From: an uncultured Oscillospiraceae bacterium
GTDB lineage: Bacteria; Bacillota; Clostridia; Oscillospirales; Oscillospiraceae
Length of the DNA stretch: 64,000 nt
Assembly (NCBI GenBank): GCA_947625045.1
Contig: CANQMW010000002.1
Coordinates: forward strand, 1 to 64,000
Direction of reading: 5' to 3'
This document shows positions 34,919 through 44,404 of this stretch, in pieces. A program made the position numbers and the translations under genes. The notes under the pieces are model-generated. The model was not told the origin of the DNA. It worked only from the letters and a program-made list of their open reading frames with translations, and made no database searches. Within the stretch, counting starts at the first letter, position 1, and each line of letters starts with the position of its first letter.

Positions 34919-35116
34919 TTATATCCCCAATATCTGGTCGGACGAGACGTGGTACAGCCGGCACAGCGCTATCAAATGGCGGATGGGGAGTTCGTTCGCG
35001 CCGCGCTCATACCGGGCGTACATCGTCTGGGACGTGCCCAGATAGGCAGCCACCTGCTCCTGGGTCAGGTCATGGTCCTCCCGGAGCGCTCTGATGCGTT
35101 CCTGATATGCTTCCAT
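34919..35116 (-). CDS. XRE-family helix-turn-helix regulator
   Basis: I start at 35116 (MEAYQERIRALREDHDL) rather than the track start. The 65-residue protein is almost only an HTH: LTQEQVAAYLGTSQTMYARYERGANELPIRHLIALC. It begins 2 bases after the stop of the ribbon-helix-helix gene, so the two are one operon. It likely binds the shared upstream palindrome or another nearby site. Confidence 0.88.
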   Translation of the reverse strand: MEAYQERIRALREDHDLTQEQVAAYLGTSQTMYARYERGANELPIRHLIALCRLYHVSSDQILGI

Positions 35117-35118
35117 GG

Positions 35119-35289
35119 TTATTTCCCGCCCAGTTCGATTTTGCCGTGCTCCTGTTCGTACTGCTCGACGCACCGGCGGATGAGGATCAATATCTGGCTG
35201 TTGGCAGACCGCCCCTCGTAGTCCGCCACCACGTGGAGCTTGTCCAAGAGCTCCGGCTCTATCCGAATGGAAAGGCTCTTTGTGACCAC
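35119..35289 (-). CDS. Arc-like ribbon-helix-helix DNA-binding protein
   Basis: I start at GTG 35289, since GGGGTG lies 5 bases upstream; the track uses a TTG six codons earlier. The 56-residue protein reads TKSLSIRIEPELLDKLHVVAD, then GRSANSQILILIRRCVEQYEQEHG, matching the Arc/CopG ribbon-helix-helix fold. Such proteins are antitoxins or autoregulators. Here the partner gene is an XRE regulator, and a small DYxKMY gene is divergent. Confidence 0.82.
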   Translation of the reverse strand: MVTKSLSIRIEPELLDKLHVVADYEGRSANSQILILIRRCVEQYEQEHGKIELGGK

Positions 35290-35303
35290 GAAATCACCCC
35301 AAA

Positions 35304-35318
35304 ACAAATATATTTTGT
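35304..35318. promoter_or_regulatory. Palindromic operator candidate between divergent genes
   Basis: ACAAATATATTTTGT is a near-perfect palindrome lying just upstream of the ribbon-helix-helix start and upstream of the TATACT box (35343) of the divergent small gene. It is a plausible binding site for the RHH or XRE protein. Confidence 0.5.
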
Positions 35319-35401
35319 ATTTATTTTAGGGCGGATATGTGTTATACTGGCGAAAATGGATGCGTTATATATCCAAAATATGTTTACAAGGAGCTGCTAT
35401 T

Positions 35402-35554
35402 ATGGCGGACTATCAGAAGATGTACTATATCCTGTGCCGGGCCATGGACAAGGCGCTGGATATGCTGCCGGATGGAGAGGCGCGGCAGATACTGCAGCGG
35501 GCCATGGAAGAGGCGGAGGAAAAATATATCGATACGGCGGGGGAGCAGGATTGA
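35402..35554 (+). CDS. Small DYxKMY-family protein
   Basis: I start at 35402 with AAGGAG 9 bases upstream. The 50-residue protein reads MADYQKMYYILCRAMDKALD, then LPDGEARQILQRAMEEAEEKYI. It is clearly related to the 54-residue product at 49518-49682 (shared DY.KMY.ILC.A, ALD.LP, LQ.A...AEE.YI). Both are helical and divergent from small DNA-binding genes. I know of no function; it could be an antirepressor, a partner of the HTH protein, or a small toxin-antitoxin component. Confidence 0.75.
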   Translation: MADYQKMYYILCRAMDKALDMLPDGEARQILQRAMEEAEEKYIDTAGEQD

Positions 35555-35603
35555 TATTTTCCTGCCGCCACCGTTCAACGGCATTCGACAGCGCATATAT
35601 CGT

Positions 35604-35639
35604 AAAATCACACTGTACGTTTGTACGGTGTGATTTTTT
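35604..35639 (+). terminator. Terminator after the DYxKMY gene, just before spoIIAA
   Basis: AAAATCACACTGTAC / GTACGGTGTGATTTT with a 4-base loop is followed by TT. It ends about 26 bases before the spoIIAA start, so spoIIAA must use read-through or a very close promoter; I could not define a sigma-H promoter. Confidence 0.8.
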
Positions 35640-35664
35640 GCCGGGAAAAAGGGGGACGAGCCTT

Positions 35665-35979
35665 ATGAAGGTGCTGTCAAGCTACGTGGACGGGCGGCTG
35701 ACGCTGTATCTGAAGGGGGAGCTGGACCATCACGAGGCGTCGGCGGCCCTCAGGAAGATCAGCGCCGCCGTGGACGACTATCTGCCCCGGGACTGTGTGG
35801 TGGACATGGCCGGGCTCACCTTCATGGACTCCTCCGGCATCGCCCTCATATTGAAGATCGCCCGGCTCATGGCGGAGACCGGGGGCCGTGCCTGGGTGGA
35901 GAATGTGAAGAACCAGCCCTTAAAGGTCATCGACGCATCGGGGATAGACAGAGTTATCAAGATCAGCACCGGCGCGTGA
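35665..35979 (+). CDS. spoIIAA: Anti-sigma F factor antagonist SpoIIAA
   Basis: The start is 35665 with AGGGGG upstream; the long track ORF is an upstream extension. The 104-residue STAS-domain protein has the phosphorylation motif FMDSSGIALILKIARL (serine 56 or 57). Dephosphorylated SpoIIAA binds SpoIIAB and frees sigma F in the forespore; SpoIIAB phosphorylates and inactivates it. It is the first gene of the spoIIAA-spoIIAB-sigF operon. Confidence 0.95.
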   Translation: MKVLSSYVDGRLTLYLKGELDHHEASAALRKISAAVDDYLPRDCVVDMAGLTFMDSSGIALILKIARLMAETGGRAWVENVKNQPLKVIDASGIDRVIKISTGA

Positions 35980-36010
35980 CAGTGACGCCGGATACATAAG
36001 GAGAACGCAT

Positions 36011-36448
36011 ATGAAACAGCGCAACTACATAAAGCTGGAATTCCCCGCCAGGAGCGTGAACGAGGGCTTCGCCCGGGCCGCGGCGGCGGCTTTCGCCGCC
36101 CAGATGGACCCCACGCTGGAGGAGCTGGGGGATATCCGCACTGCCGTAAGTGAGGCGGTGACTAACGCCATCGTCCACGCCTACCCGGACCGGGTGGGCA
36201 CGGTGCAGATGCGCCTGCGCATCCTGGAGGGGAGCGTGCTGGAGATCATGGTGCGGGACAGGGGCCGGGGCATCCCGGACGTGAAAAAGGCCATGGAGCC
36301 CATGTACTCCACCGGCGGGGAGGAGCGAAGCGGCATGGGCTTCACCATCATGGGCTCTTTCATGGACGGCCTGCGGGTCCGCTCCACCGTGGACAAGGGT
36401 ACCACCGTCACCATGTCCAAGCGCATCCGGGTGAAGGCGAGCGCGTAA
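36011..36448 (+). CDS. spoIIAB: Anti-sigma F factor SpoIIAB
   Basis: The 145-residue GHKL kinase has the N-box EAVTNAIVHAYPD, G1 box DRGRGIPDVKKAMEP and G2 box ERSGMGFTIMGSFMD. It holds sigma F inactive and phosphorylates SpoIIAA with ATP. AAGGAG lies 6 bases before the ATG. The next gene, sigF, begins at TTG directly after its stop. Confidence 0.97.
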   Translation: MKQRNYIKLEFPARSVNEGFARAAAAAFAAQMDPTLEELGDIRTAVSEAVTNAIVHAYPDRVGTVQMRLRILEGSVLEIMVRDRGRGIPDVKKAMEPMYSTGGEERSGMGFTIMGSFMDGLRVRSTVDKGTTVTMSKRIRVKASA

Positions 36449-37153
36449 TTGGACGAGACCATCACCCTTCTGCGGGCCGCCCAGGCCGGGGACCGGGAAG
36501 CGGCGGGCCGCATGATCGAGGCCAACGCGGGCCTCATATGGAGCGTGGCCCGGCGGTACTTCGGCCGGGGCGCGGAGCCGGACGACCTGTACCAGCTGGG
36601 GTGTCTGGGCTTTCTGAAGGCCATCGACGGCTTTGACGAGAGCTACGGCACCCGTTTCTCCACCTACGCCGTGCCCAAGATATCCGGGGAGATACGCCGC
36701 TTCCTGAGGGACGACGGGGCGGTAAAGGTGAGCCGGGGCATCAAGGAACGGGCCATGGCCCTGCGCACGGCCCGGAAGACCCTGGAGCAGGACCTGGGCC
36801 GGGACCCCACTGTGTCGGAGCTGGCCGCGGCCACGGGCATCAGCCCCGAGGATATCGCCGTGGCGGAGACCGCCACCGTGCCCATCGAGTCCCTGCAGCA
36901 GCCCAACACCGAGGACGGCTTTTCCCTGGAACAGGTGCTGGGGGACTGGACCGAGGAGGAGAGGCTGGTGGAGCATGTGGCCCTGCGCCAGGCCATCGAA
37001 CAGCTGCCCGAAAAGGAGCGGCAGGTGGTGTTCCTGCGCTTTTACCACGGCATGACCCAGGACCGGGCCAGCCGGGTGCTGGGGGTGAGCCAGGTGCAGG
37101 TGTCCCGCCTGGAGCGCCGGGCGGTGCGCCAGCTCCGGGCCCTGCTGGAATGA
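36449..37153 (+). CDS. sigF: Forespore RNA polymerase sigma factor SigF
   Basis: The 234-residue sigma factor starts at TTG with no gap after the spoIIAB TAA, which suggests translational coupling. Region 2 has DDLYQLGCLGFLKAIDGFD and YGTRFSTYAVPKISGEIRRFLRDDG; region 3 has GRDPTVSELAAATGI; region 4 has QLPEKERQVVFLRFYHGMTQ and VLGVSQVQVSRLERRA. Its position after spoIIAA-spoIIAB identifies it as sigma F rather than sigma G. It starts the forespore gene programme. Confidence 0.96.
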   Translation: MDETITLLRAAQAGDREAAGRMIEANAGLIWSVARRYFGRGAEPDDLYQLGCLGFLKAIDGFDESYGTRFSTYAVPKISGEIRRFLRDDGAVKVSRGIKERAMALRTARKTLEQDLGRDPTVSELAAATGISPEDIAVAETATVPIESLQQPNTEDGFSLEQVLGDWTEEERLVEHVALRQAIEQLPEKERQVVFLRFYHGMTQDRASRVLGVSQVQVSRLERRAVRQLRALLE

Positions 37154-37154
37154 C

Positions 37155-37183
37155 GTTCCCCGCCTTGTCAAAAGGCGGGGAAC
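37155..37183 (+). terminator. Hairpin after sigF
   Basis: GTTCCCCGCCTT / AAGGCGGGGAAC with a 5-base loop directly follows the stop. There is no T run, so termination may be partial. Confidence 0.6.
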
Positions 37184-37220
37184 ATGCTATCATGGGCGGG
37201 ACCGAAAGGGGGTCAAGTCC

Positions 37221-38678
37221 ATGAAAAAACGCGCGCTGTGCCTGGCGCTCATCCTGGCGCTGGCGGCATCTTTCTGCGCCCTGGGGGCTGGCGCCCTGGG
37301 GGCGGAAGACGCCTATGAAGAGCAGGTGCTCTTTGCCGGCGGCGGGATCACCGTGTCCGTCACGGGCTATGAACCGGAGGGCACATGGGGCCCGGCCTTC
37401 ACCATCCTTTTGGAAAACGGTGCCGACCGGAGCATGGACTTTGCCCTGGACAGGATATCCGTGAACGGCGTCATGTGTGGGCAGGGCTGGAGCGAGACGG
37501 TGCCCGCCGTGAAGCCGGCGACATCTGAGGTGGGGTGGTTCGCCGAGGACCTGGCCGCCGCGGGTGTGAACTACATTGAGACGGTGGAGGCATTTCTCAC
37601 CGTCCGGCCCGGCGGAGACAGGGAGGCGGCGCCTCTGTTCGCCGGGAAGGTATCTTGGTCTGCCCCCGAGGAGGAGCATACCGGCCCCGCGGCGACGGAG
37701 CCCGCTGTAGAGGACTTCGTGCCCGTGCCTCTGATGGAGGGGGACCTGGCCGTGACGGCGATAGATTATAGATCCGGTGACGACGGCCCGGCGGTGCTGC
37801 TCCGGGTGGACAACGGCACGGACCGGGACCTGTGGCTGCACATGAAGCGCGCGGCGGTGGACGGGGAGTTCTCCGAGCCATATTGGAGCGCGGCGGTCTC
37901 CGCCGGGAAGCGGGCCTACGAATGGTGCCGGTGGGATGGGGAGGACCTGGAGGCCCTGCCCCGGAGGGCGGAGCTCACCGTAGAGGCGGTGGACCTGGAC
38001 ACCCTGGACCCGGTGGACGAGACCACGGCGGAACTGGCGTTTCCGGCGGCGAAAACGCCTGCGGAAACGGAGACGCCGGAGGCGACGGAAACGCCCCTGG
38101 ACGAGGACACCGCGCCTCTGGGCGTGCTGAAGGCGGGACGGTACGAGAACGCGTGGTTCGGTCTGGCCTTTGAGCCGGGGGAGAACTGGCACTTCATGAC
38201 CGAGGAGGCGATCCGGGCGATCCAGGACGCCAGCGTGCAGATCATCGGCGGGGACGACGCCCAGAGCTATATGGACCTGCTGGCCGGCAGCTTCGTGGCC
38301 TCCGCCAGCACCCTGGACGGGCGGATGAACGTGAACATCATGGTCCGGCAGGTGCCGGGCCTCGCCGAGGCGGCGGACCAGGAGGACTTCCTGGACCTGG
38401 TGCTGGGGGACGTGGGCACGGACGAGGACGGCGAGCTCGCCATTCCCGGCATGGAGAACGCCACGGTCCGGCGCAACACGGTCACGCTGGCGGGGCAGGA
38501 GCTGCCCGGCCTGCTGGTGGAGACCGGCTCCCGGGTGCTGGGAATGGACATGTCCATGACCCAGCAGCAGGCTTACGCCGTCAAGGGAGACTGGTTCATG
38601 CAGCTGAGCATGACATGCCTCTCCGCTGCCGGGGGCGCGGAGGATATGACGGCCCTGTTCACGCCCCTGGAGGGGTGA
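37221..38678 (+). CDS. Secreted hypothetical protein with two domains
   Basis: The 485-residue protein has a signal peptide (MKKRALCLALILALAASFCALGAGA) without a lipobox, two repeats of a beta-rich region (residues 30-150 and 165-270, with GITVSVTGYEPEGTWGPAFTILLENG and GDLAVTAIDYRSGDDGPAVLLRVDNG), a Thr/Glu/Pro linker (275-300), and a C-terminal alpha/beta domain of about 180 residues with ENAWFGLAFEPGENWHFMTEE. The last part resembles stress-type secreted domains of anaerobes, but I cannot name it. AAGGGGG lies 7 bases before the ATG. It sits alone after the spoIIA operon. Confidence 0.78.
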   Translation: MKKRALCLALILALAASFCALGAGALGAEDAYEEQVLFAGGGITVSVTGYEPEGTWGPAFTILLENGADRSMDFALDRISVNGVMCGQGWSETVPAVKPATSEVGWFAEDLAAAGVNYIETVEAFLTVRPGGDREAAPLFAGKVSWSAPEEEHTGPAATEPAVEDFVPVPLMEGDLAVTAIDYRSGDDGPAVLLRVDNGTDRDLWLHMKRAAVDGEFSEPYWSAAVSAGKRAYEWCRWDGEDLEALPRRAELTVEAVDLDTLDPVDETTAELAFPAAKTPAETETPEATETPLDEDTAPLGVLKAGRYENAWFGLAFEPGENWHFMTEEAIRAIQDASVQIIGGDDAQSYMDLLAGSFVASASTLDGRMNVNIMVRQVPGLAEAADQEDFLDLVLGDVGTDEDGELAIPGMENATVRRNTVTLAGQELPGLLVETGSRVLGMDMSMTQQQAYAVKGDWFMQLSMTCLSAAGGAEDMTALFTPLEG

Positions 38679-38698
38679 AAAACCGCATAAAAATACGG

Positions 38699-38727
38699 CC
38701 CGCTCTCCCAAAGGAGGGCGGGTTTTT
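38699..38727 (+). terminator. Terminator after the secreted protein gene
   Basis: CCCGCTCTCC / GGAGGGCGGG with one G-U pair is followed by TTTTT. Confidence 0.82.
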
Positions 38728-38779
38728 CGTTTGATATGTAAAAATATAAAAAAAGAGCGGTCCGGCGGGGGAAATATAC

Positions 38780-38808
38780 TTGATAAATGGCCGGATTTCG
38801 ATTATAAT
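38780..38808 (+). promoter_or_regulatory. Promoter of the butyrate operon
   Basis: TTGATA is followed after 17 bases by TATAAT. A leader of about 60 bases separates it from crt. Confidence 0.85.
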
Positions 38809-38875
38809 CATCATGGCGTGAAAGGGCACTTGCGCCCGGACATTGTTACATAAATAACAAACGAGGTCGAGAATT

Positions 38876-39652
38876 ATGGCATTAGTAGAACTGGAACTGA
38901 AGGATCAGGTCGGCATCCTGACCATCAACCGCCCGGAGGCCCTGAACGCGCTGAACGACCAGGTCATCAGCGAGCTGGACAAGGTCCTGGACAGCATCGA
39001 CGTGAATACCGTGCGGTGCCTCATCGTCACCGGCGCGGGCCAGAAGGCCTTCGTGGCCGGCGCGGACATCGCCCAGATGAGCGGTCTTACCAAGGCCGAG
39101 GGCGAGGCCTTCGGAAAGCTTGGAAACGACGTGTTCCGCAAGCTGGAGACCCTCCCCATCCCCACCATCGCCGCGGTGAACGGCTTCGCCCTGGGCGGCG
39201 GCTGTGAGCTCAGCATGAGCTGCGACATCCGCCTGGCCTCTGAGACGGCGGTGTTCGGCCAGCCCGAGGTGGGCCTGGGCATCACCCCCGGCTTCGGCGG
39301 CACCCAGCGCCTGGCCCGGCTGGTAGGCATGGGCAAGGCCAAGGAGATGATCTACACCGCCCGCAACATCAAGGCTCCCGAGGCCCTGGCCTGCGGCCTG
39401 GTGCAGGCGGTCTATCCCGCCGAGGAGCTGATGGCGGAGGCTGAGAAGATGGCCGCGCGCATCGCCGGCAACGCCCCCATCGCCGTGCGAGCCTGCAAGA
39501 AGGCCATCAACGACGGCACCCAGGTGGACATGGACAAGGCCATCGTCGTCGAGGAGAAGCTCTTCGGCTCCTGCTTCGAGACGAAGGACCAGCGCAGCGC
39601 CATGGCCGCGTTCGTGGAAAAGCGCAAGCACGACCCGTTTGAAAACTGCTGA
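38876..39652 (+). CDS. crt: 3-hydroxybutyryl-CoA dehydratase (crotonase)
   Basis: The 258-residue enoyl-CoA hydratase has the CoA/oxyanion motif AGADIAQMSGL, GFALGGGCELSMSCDIRLAS and FGQPEVGLGITPGFGGTQRL, with the two catalytic glutamates in the CEL and PEVG segments. It converts 3-hydroxybutyryl-CoA to crotonyl-CoA. It leads an operon of crt, hbd, bcd, etfB and etfA, with codon use of a highly expressed gene. AGG lies weakly before the ATG (GAGGTCGAGAATT). Confidence 0.95.
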   Translation: MALVELELKDQVGILTINRPEALNALNDQVISELDKVLDSIDVNTVRCLIVTGAGQKAFVAGADIAQMSGLTKAEGEAFGKLGNDVFRKLETLPIPTIAAVNGFALGGGCELSMSCDIRLASETAVFGQPEVGLGITPGFGGTQRLARLVGMGKAKEMIYTARNIKAPEALACGLVQAVYPAEELMAEAEKMAARIAGNAPIAVRACKKAINDGTQVDMDKAIVVEEKLFGSCFETKDQRSAMAAFVEKRKHDPFENC

Positions 39653-39710
39653 TAAGGCGGATTTCATATACCAAAGGAATTTAAAAAATTATTTTTAGGA
39701 GGACCACATA

Positions 39711-40547
39711 ATGAAAGTCGCAGTATTTGGCGCCGGCACCATGGGCAGCGGTATCGCCCAGGTCTTTGCCGCCAAGGGCCACACCGTCATGATGTTCGCC
39801 AGCTCCGTCGCTTCCGCTCAGAAGCATAAGGACAAGCTGGCCGCCTCCCTGGCCAAGCGCGTGGCCAAGGGCAAGATGACCCAGGAGGCCGTGGACGCCC
39901 TGCTGGCCAACATCGTCACCGAGGAGCGCCCCGCCGCCGCTGACGCCGATCTTGTCATCGAGTGCGTCAAGGAGGATATGGCCACCAAGAAGACCCTGCT
40001 CCAGGAGCTGGATACGCTCTGCAAGCCCGAGACCGTCTTCGCCTCCAATACCTCCTCCCTGTCCGTCACCGAGATGGGCAACGGCCTTGCCCACCCCGTC
40101 ATCGGCATGCACTTCTTCAACCCCGTCCCCAGCATGAAGCTGGTGGAGGTCATCCGGGGCGCCAACACCACCCAGGAGACCTTTGACTTCATCTACAAGC
40201 TGGCCCAGGACATCGGCAAGGACCCCGTGGAGGTCGCCGAGGCCCCCGGCTTCGTCGTCAACAAGATCCTCATTCCCATGATCAACGAGGCCATCGGCCT
40301 GGTGGAGACCGGCGTCGCCTCCGTCGAGGACATCGACAAGGCCATGCAGCTGGGCGCCAACCACCCCATGGGCCCCCTGACCCTGGGCGACTTCATCGGC
40401 CTGGACGTGTGCCTGGCCATCATGGAGACCCTCTTCAACGAGACCGGCGACCCCAAGTACCGTCCGGCGCTGCTGCTGAAGAAGATGGTCCGCGGCGGCC
40501 TGCTGGGCCGGAAGACCGGCAAGGGCTTTTACGATTACAGCAAATAA
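39711..40547 (+). CDS. hbd: 3-hydroxybutyryl-CoA dehydrogenase
   Basis: The 278-residue enzyme has the NAD-binding [18 protein letters not shown], the catalytic histidine in [16 protein letters not shown], and [19 protein letters not shown]. It reduces acetoacetyl-CoA to 3-hydroxybutyryl-CoA. TAGGAGG precedes the ATG by 7 bases. In many clostridia hbd is last in the cluster; here it is second, after crt. Confidence 0.96.
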   Translation: MKVAVFGAGTMGSGIAQVFAAKGHTVMMFASSVASAQKHKDKLAASLAKRVAKGKMTQEAVDALLANIVTEERPAAADADLVIECVKEDMATKKTLLQELDTLCKPETVFASNTSSLSVTEMGNGLAHPVIGMHFFNPVPSMKLVEVIRGANTTQETFDFIYKLAQDIGKDPVEVAEAPGFVVNKILIPMINEAIGLVETGVASVEDIDKAMQLGANHPMGPLTLGDFIGLDVCLAIMETLFNETGDPKYRPALLLKKMVRGGLLGRKTGKGFYDYSK

Positions 40548-40568
40548 CATTTTGAAGGAGAAAAAAGT

Positions 40569-41726
<1,158 letters not shown>

Positions 41727-41746
41727 GCAGGAGGTAAAGGATAGAA

Positions 41747-42547
41747 ATGAAAGTTATCGTTTGTGTGAAGCAGGTCCCCGACACCTCCGGCAAGGTGGCG
41801 GTGAATCCGGACGGCACCCTGAACCGTGCCTCCATGGAGACCATCACGAACCCCGACGACATGAACGCCGTCGAGGCCGCTCTGAAGCTGAAGGACGAGA
41901 CCGGCTGCAAGGTCATCGTCGTGACCATGGGTCCTCCCCCCGCGGAGGGCATGCTGCGCGAGCTGCTGGCCATGGGCGCCGATGAGGGCTACCTCATCTC
42001 TGGCCGTGAGTTCGGCGGTTCCGATACCTATGCCACCAGCCAGATCGTCGCCGCCGGCGTCAACAAGATCGGCGTGGAGAAGGGCGACATCGTCATGTGC
42101 GGCCGGCAGGCCATCGACGGCGACACCGCCCAGGTGGGTCCCCAGATCGCCGAGAAGCTGCACCTGCCCCAGGTGACCTACGCCGCCGACATCCAGAAGG
42201 ACGGCGACGACATCACCGTCAAGCGCATGCTGGAGGACGGCTACATGACCATCAAGGTCAAGACCCCCTGCCTGCTGACCTGCATCAAAGAGCTGAACGA
42301 GCCCCGCTACATGTCCGTTGGCGGCATCTTCGAGGCCTACAGCAAGCCCGTGACCGTGCTGGACTACGAGGCGCTGAAGGACGATCCCCTGATCGACGCC
42401 ACCACCATCGGCCTGAAGGGCTCCCCCACCAACATCCTGGTCTCCTTCACGCCCCCCCAGAAGGGCGCCGGCATGATGCTGGAGGGCGCCGATATGGCTA
42501 CCTGCGAGAAGCTGGCGGGCATCCTGGCCGGCAAGCACATCATCTGA
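41747..42547 (+). CDS. etfB: Electron transfer flavoprotein subunit beta
   Basis: The 266-residue protein has MKVIVCVKQVPDTSGKVAV, GADEGYLISGREFGGSDTYATSQ and the ETF-beta signature MCGRQAIDGDTAQVGPQIAE, with the later KRMLEDGYMTIKVKTPCLLT. It pairs with EtfA and carries one flavin plus the NADH site in bifurcating ETFs. GGAGG lies upstream and the gene is 20 bases after bcd. Confidence 0.95.
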   Translation: MKVIVCVKQVPDTSGKVAVNPDGTLNRASMETITNPDDMNAVEAALKLKDETGCKVIVVTMGPPPAEGMLRELLAMGADEGYLISGREFGGSDTYATSQIVAAGVNKIGVEKGDIVMCGRQAIDGDTAQVGPQIAEKLHLPQVTYAADIQKDGDDITVKRMLEDGYMTIKVKTPCLLTCIKELNEPRYMSVGGIFEAYSKPVTVLDYEALKDDPLIDATTIGLKGSPTNILVSFTPPQKGAGMMLEGADMATCEKLAGILAGKHII

Positions 42548-42563
42548 GAGAGGAGTTAAGAAA

Positions 42564-43697
42564 ATGGCTTTTAACAATACTGATCTGGCTGCTTTCAAGG
42601 ATGTATGGGTATTCTGTGAGCAGCGCGAGGGCAAGCTGATGCCCACCGATTTTGAGCTGATCAGCGAAGGCCGCCGTCTGGCGGACGAGCTGGGCGTGGA
42701 CCTGTGCGGCCTGCTGCTGGGCGACAATGTCGAGGGCCTGGCCAAGGAGCTGGGCGGCTACGGCGCCGACAAGGTCTATGTCTGCGACCATCCCCTGCTG
42801 AAGGTCTACACCACCGACGCCTATGCCAAGGTCATCTGCGACGTGATCGAGGAGCTGAAGCCCGAGGCGTTCCTCATCGGCGCCACCAACATCGGCCGTG
42901 ACCTGGGCCCCCGGTGCGCCGCCCGGCTTCACACCGGCCTGTGCGCCGACTGCACCCACCTGGACGTGGACATGGGCATCTACAAGGACTTCCTGCACGA
43001 GGCCTCCACGCTGGAGGACGCCCGCATCGACGGCCTGAACACCGCCATGGTCCTGGGCGAGAAGCACGACGTTTCCCGTGACCTCAAGATGACCCGTCCC
43101 GCTTTCGGCGGCCACCTGATGGCCTCCATCATCTGCCCCCGGTTCCGTCCCACCATGGCCACGGTCCGTCCCGGCGTTATGAAAAAGCGCCCCTTCGACC
43201 AGGCCAAGGCCGACGCCGTCGAGATCGTGAAGCCCGCCTTTGAGCTTTCCGAGGCCGACATGCAGACCGAGGTCACCGAGGTCGTCAAGGCCGCGAAGAA
43301 GCTGGTGGACCTGATCGGCGCGGACTTCATCGTGTCCGTGGGCCGCGGCATCAGCAAGGACGTGGAAGGCGGCATCAAGCTGGCCGAGGAGCTGGCTGCG
43401 GAGCTGGGCGGCGTCGTCGGCGGCTCCCGTGCCGTTATCGACTCTGGCTGGCTCTCCGCCGACCATCAGGTTGGCCAGACCGGCAAGACCGTGCACCCCA
43501 AGGTATACGTGGCTCTGGGCATCTCCGGCGCCATCCAGCACAAGGCTGGCATGCAGGACTCCGAGTGCATCATCGCGGTGAACAAGAACGAGTCCGCCCC
43601 CATCTTCGAGATCGCCGATTACGGCATCTGCGGCGACCTGTTCAAGGTCACCCCCATGCTGACCGAGGCCATCCGCGCCGCCAAGGCCGCGAAGTAA
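42564..43697 (+). CDS. etfA: Electron transfer flavoprotein subunit alpha
   Basis: The 377-residue protein has an N-terminal alpha/beta domain (DVWVFCEQREGKL) and the FAD-binding C-terminal region: GVVGGSRAVIDSGWLSADHQ, GQTGKTVHPKVYVALGISG and IAVNKNESAPIFEIADYGI. It is longer than the usual 320-340 residues, owing to an insertion around DFLHEASTLEDARIDGLNTAM in the first domain. AGGAG precedes the ATG. A strong terminator follows, so it ends the operon. Confidence 0.95.
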   Translation: MAFNNTDLAAFKDVWVFCEQREGKLMPTDFELISEGRRLADELGVDLCGLLLGDNVEGLAKELGGYGADKVYVCDHPLLKVYTTDAYAKVICDVIEELKPEAFLIGATNIGRDLGPRCAARLHTGLCADCTHLDVDMGIYKDFLHEASTLEDARIDGLNTAMVLGEKHDVSRDLKMTRPAFGGHLMASIICPRFRPTMATVRPGVMKKRPFDQAKADAVEIVKPAFELSEADMQTEVTEVVKAAKKLVDLIGADFIVSVGRGISKDVEGGIKLAEELAAELGGVVGGSRAVIDSGWLSADHQVGQTGKTVHPKVYVALGISGAIQHKAGMQDSECIIAVNKNESAPIFEIADYGICGDLFKVTPMLTEAIRAAKAAK

Positions 43698-43719
43698 GGG
43701 ACCCATCCCAATCGCAACA

Positions 43720-43749
43720 AAAGGACCGCTCTCCGAGCGGTCCTTTTTC
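43720..43749 (+). terminator. Terminator of the butyrate operon
   Basis: AAAGGACCGCTC / GAGCGGTCCTTT with a 3-base loop is followed by TT. Confidence 0.9.
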
Positions 43750-43783
43750 TGTGTAAATGGCGATAGTATTCCGGCGGGCGGTG

Positions 43784-43792
43784 TGCTATACT
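43784..43792 (+). promoter_or_regulatory. Extended -10 promoter of the cyclase operon
   Basis: TGCTATACT is an extended -10 box about 30 bases before the cyclase start. The -35 is poor. The same TGCTATACT word precedes pcrA on the other strand. Confidence 0.55.
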
Positions 43793-43822
43793 GCCGGGAG
43801 AAACAGCGAAAGGCGGGACATC

Positions 43823-44404
43823 ATGCTTTACGACATCACCCAGGAGATCTTCTCCTGCAAGGTATATCCCGGGGACCCGGCCCCGGCCATGGAGCGCATC
43901 CGCAGCATCGACAGGGGGGACGCCAGCAACCTGACGGCGTTTTCCATGTGTGCCCACAACGGCACCCATGTGGACGCGCCCTTCCACTTTGTGAACACCG
44001 GCAGGACCCTGGACCAGATGGGACTGGACCCCTTCGTGGGCCGGTGCGCCGTCGTCCGGCGGGAGGGCTCACTCTCGGCGGCGGACGCGCAGTCCGTTCT
44101 GGCGGAGGCTAAGGCCGCCGGCGGGGCGGAGCGCATTCTCATCGCCGGCGACGTCACCGTCACGGCCCAGGCCGCGGAGGTATTCGCCGCGGCGGGGCTG
44201 AAGCTTTTGGGCAACGAGAGCCAGACCTTCGGCCCCGACGAGGACCATAAGACCGTCCACCGGATATTGCTGGGGGCGGGCATGGTCCTGCTGGAGGGCG
44301 TGGTGCTGGACGGTGTGCCCGCGGGGACCTATCTTCTGAACGCCGCGCCGCTGAATCTGGGCGGCTGCGAGGGGGCGCCCTGCCGGGCGTGGCTCATGAA
44401 ATGA
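43823..44404 (+). CDS. Cyclase family metal-dependent hydrolase (KynB-like)
   Basis: I start at 43823 (MLYDITQEIF). The 193-residue protein has the family signature HNGTHVDAPFHF, with the metal-binding His and Asp residues, and LLGNESQTFGPDEDHKTVHRILL. The family includes kynurenine formamidase and other amide hydrolases. The substrate is unknown, and no kynurenine pathway gene is nearby. The gene overlaps the EamA gene by ATGA. Confidence 0.88.
   Translation: MLYDITQEIFSCKVYPGDPAPAMERIRSIDRGDASNLTAFSMCAHNGTHVDAPFHFVNTGRTLDQMGLDPFVGRCAVVRREGSLSAADAQSVLAEAKAAGGAERILIAGDVTVTAQAAEVFAAAGLKLLGNESQTFGPDEDHKTVHRILLGAGMVLLEGVVLDGVPAGTYLLNAAPLNLGGCEGAPCRAWLMK

Noticed and set aside
34895-35221. Plus-strand ORF opposite the XRE and RHH genes
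   Set aside because: It is antisense to two well-supported small genes and lacks a ribosome binding site and motifs.
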